From Acidobacteria bacterium AH-259-L09 (GTDB lineage Bacteria; Acidobacteriota; UBA6911; RPQK01), in assembly GCA_027717875.1 (NCBI GenBank), contig JALLOL010000095.1, positions 1 through 8,783 on the forward strand: a stretch of DNA of 8,783 nucleotides, in the 5' to 3' direction. Shown here piece by piece: positions 7,272 to 8,783 of the stretch; the stretch's first letter is position 1, and every line of letters starts with the position of its first letter. The translations under genes were made by a program, and so were the position numbers. The notes under the pieces were generated by a model. That model was not told where the DNA came from and ran no database searches. It worked only from the letters and a program-made list of their open reading frames with translations.

Positions 7272-8021
7272 ATGTTCTACCAAAAAAGTCTGGCACGAAT
7301 CCCTTTTTTTGTGTTCAAAGAATTGGAAGAGATTCCCGGTCTTATTCACGCCTTTACGTCTCGCCAGACGGATACTGTAATGATAGATGCAGAGAGATCG
7401 GGCGAAGTCGCACCGGAAAAGCAACTCTTGCTGCAAACCATGGGTCTCAAGTTCAATCAGTTAGTCTTTTTACATCAGGTGCACTCGGATCGCGTCGTCA
7501 CACTGAATAGCAGCCCTGCAAACGATTCTGGTCCTACTGAAGTGGGACCCGCAGACGGCGTGATCACAGCTCACCCGACGCAGTTTCCTATCATCCGCAC
7601 GGCGGATTGCCTGCCGATTCTTGCCATTCTACCGGAACAAAGGCAAGTGTGTGCTTTACACGCGGGTTGGCGGGGAACTCGGGACCGAATTACGGTGCAA
7701 GGGGTTGGCAAGTTTCTGAAAATGAGCGAGGCATCTCCCGATCAGCTCGTGGCGGCCATTGGACCCTGTATTCGAAAATGCTGCTATGAAGTAGGACCGG
7801 AGATATGGGATCAGTACAAAGAGGCAGGGCACGATGTGGAGCGCTTCTTTATGGGGGGCCATCTGGATCTGGTCAGAGCGAACGTGGCTCAGCTTCAAGA
7901 GTTGGGAGTGAGTCAAATCTTGGACTCTGAGGTGTGCACTTGCTGTCGCAACGACTTGTTCTATTCCCATCGGCGAGAAAGGCAAGCGGGGCGCATGTGG
8001 GCCCTGGCGGGCTTTCGGTGA
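7272..8021 (+). CDS. pgeF: YfiH/PgeF-family zinc purine nucleoside phosphorylase (laccase-domain protein)
   Basis: A 249-residue protein of the YfiH family (Cu-oxidase_4, 'multicopper polyphenol oxidase laccase'). Characterised members phosphorolyse adenosine, inosine and guanosine in a zinc-dependent reaction; in E. coli the gene is also linked to editing of peptidoglycan precursors (PgeF). Metal ligands are all present: His71 in 'FLHQVHSDRV', Cys113 in 'IRTADCLPI', and His130 in 'VCALHAGWRGT'. Other family blocks are 'PADGVITAHP' at 93-102, 'AAIGPCIRKCCYEVG' at 161-175, and the C-terminal 'CTCC...FYSHRRE...GR' at 222-241. Length is typical. The start gives about 25 residues before 'IHAFTSR', as usual for the family, but no Shine-Dalgarno is visible. 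The upstream spacer is only 25 bases, so its promoter must overlap acpS. It is possibly cotranscribed with the glycosyltransferase 29 bases downstream. Confidence 0.92.
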   Translation: MFYQKSLARIPFFVFKELEEIPGLIHAFTSRQTDTVMIDAERSGEVAPEKQLLLQTMGLKFNQLVFLHQVHSDRVVTLNSSPANDSGPTEVGPADGVITAHPTQFPIIRTADCLPILAILPEQRQVCALHAGWRGTRDRITVQGVGKFLKMSEASPDQLVAAIGPCIRKCCYEVGPEIWDQYKEAGHDVERFFMGGHLDLVRANVAQLQELGVSQILDSEVCTCCRNDLFYSHRRERQAGRMWALAGFR

Positions 8022-8050
8022 GGGGGTCAGGTGTGGCGCCCCGAAACGTA

Positions 8051-8783
8051 ATGGCAAAACTTTCCGTGATCGTTCCCGTTTTTAATGAAGCGCCCCGCCT
8101 GCCATCATTTGTTGAGAGACTGACTTCATCCCCTTGCCCAATCGATCGCGAGTTTATATTTGTGGATGACGCATCTCAGGATGACACTTATACGGTCTTA
8201 GTGCGCCTTTCTGAGGAGTTTCCTTTTCGCATCATCAGGCAGAAAACACACCAGGGGAAGGGAGCAGCCATTAGGCGTGGCATTGAGGAGTCATTGGGGG
8301 CTTTGGTCATGATTCAAGATGCCGATTTTGAGTACGATCCGAACGATGTACCCACCCTTTTGAAGCTTCTTCTGGAGGATCGGGCGGATGTCGTTTATGG
8401 CAGTCGATTCAAGCAGAACGCCCCTCAGGTTCAGCGAACCTGGCACTATTTTGTGAATCGCTTCTTGACGTTGTTAAGTAACTTATTTTCTGGGATTTAC
8501 CTAACTGATATGGAGACATGTTACAAGCTATTTCGGGCCGACTTGATCAAGAGCATGAATCTGACCTCAAAACGGTTTGGCATTGAGGTGGAGCTAACCG
8601 CTTATATTGCAAAAACTTCAGCCAGAATTTACGAACTCCCGATTTCCTACCACCCGCGGACGCGCTTGCAGGGAAAGAAAATCATGTGGAAGGATGGTTT
8701 TGCCGCCCTGTATCATGTTGTCCGTTACAATTTTTTCAGATCCTTCGATCAGAGCTTCAAAGAACTGCCTGAAAAGTACCATC
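8051..8783 (+). CDS. Family 2 glycosyltransferase, dolichol-phosphate-mannose-synthase-like (partial, runs off the right edge)
   Basis: An open frame of 244 codons to the window end without a stop. It starts MAKLSVIVPVFNEAPRLP, the classic GT2 opening. 'EFIFVDDASQDDT' at about 34-46 forms the nucleotide-sugar pocket, 'HQGKGAAIRRGI' at 67-78 is the conserved donor-site loop, and 'MIQDADFEYDP' at 87-97 contains the DXD metal site (D90, D92). 'VVYGSRF' at 114-120, 'TDMETCYKLFR' at 152-162 and 'FGIEVELTAYIAK' at 176-188 are typical of polyprenyl-phosphate (DPM1/DPG-like) transferases, which load a sugar onto a lipid carrier at the membrane. The acceptor and sugar are unknown. An in-frame GTG at 8033, with a G-rich run (8021-8026) 6 bases before it, is an alternative start adding six residues. 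Sampled lines have about 47-50% G+C, lower than the left half of the window. Confidence 0.9.
   Translation, partial: MAKLSVIVPVFNEAPRLPSFVERLTSSPCPIDREFIFVDDASQDDTYTVLVRLSEEFPFRIIRQKTHQGKGAAIRRGIEESLGALVMIQDADFEYDPNDVPTLLKLLLEDRADVVYGSRFKQNAPQVQRTWHYFVNRFLTLLSNLFSGIYLTDMETCYKLFRADLIKSMNLTSKRFGIEVELTAYIAKTSARIYELPISYHPRTRLQGKKIMWKDGFAALYHVVRYNFFRSFDQSFKELPEKYH

Overview
The window looks like ordinary bacterial chromosome: seven protein genes at about one gene per kilobase, and no RNA gene, insertion sequence, phage gene or CRISPR array that I can see. The mix is a very large secreted PHP-family (DUF3604-like) protein with a propeller-like front half, a ribose-family ABC transporter with a probably lipid-anchored or secreted binding protein, and housekeeping genes. 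It fits a diderm environmental bacterium. The PHP-protein architecture recalls Acidobacteriota (Solibacter/Bryobacter relatives) or Planctomycetes, but this taxonomic guess is from memory and weak.

Layout. Bases 1-99 hold no supported gene. A 1015-residue PHP-domain protein is on the minus strand (100-3147), with a textbook Shine-Dalgarno. A 225-base AT-rich divergent spacer (3148-3372) follows. A compact plus-strand operon comes next: binding protein (3373-4368), double ABC ATPase (4392-5888) and permease (5905-6861). Only 10 bases separate the permease from acpS (holo-ACP synthase), which converges on it (6872-7246, minus). acpS is divergent, across 25 bases, from a YfiH/PgeF-family gene (7272-8021, plus). 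A family-2 glycosyltransferase (8051 onward, plus) follows closely and runs off the right edge.

How the genes work together. The binding protein, ATPase and permease form a complete import system for a pentose-like sugar, sugar derivative or nucleoside-like ligand. There is no kinase, isomerase or regulator beside it, so the ligand cannot be read from context. The PHP protein is divergently transcribed from the transporter and could act outside the membrane on a substrate whose product is imported. That link is inference only. acpS, pgeF and the glycosyltransferase look like a separate neighbourhood. G+C by hand count of sampled 60-base lines falls from about 60-70% in the PHP gene to about 47-50% in the glycosyltransferase.

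I found no clearly new defence, mobile or RNA system. The most worthwhile leads are the propeller-PHP protein and its pairing with the orphan transporter.
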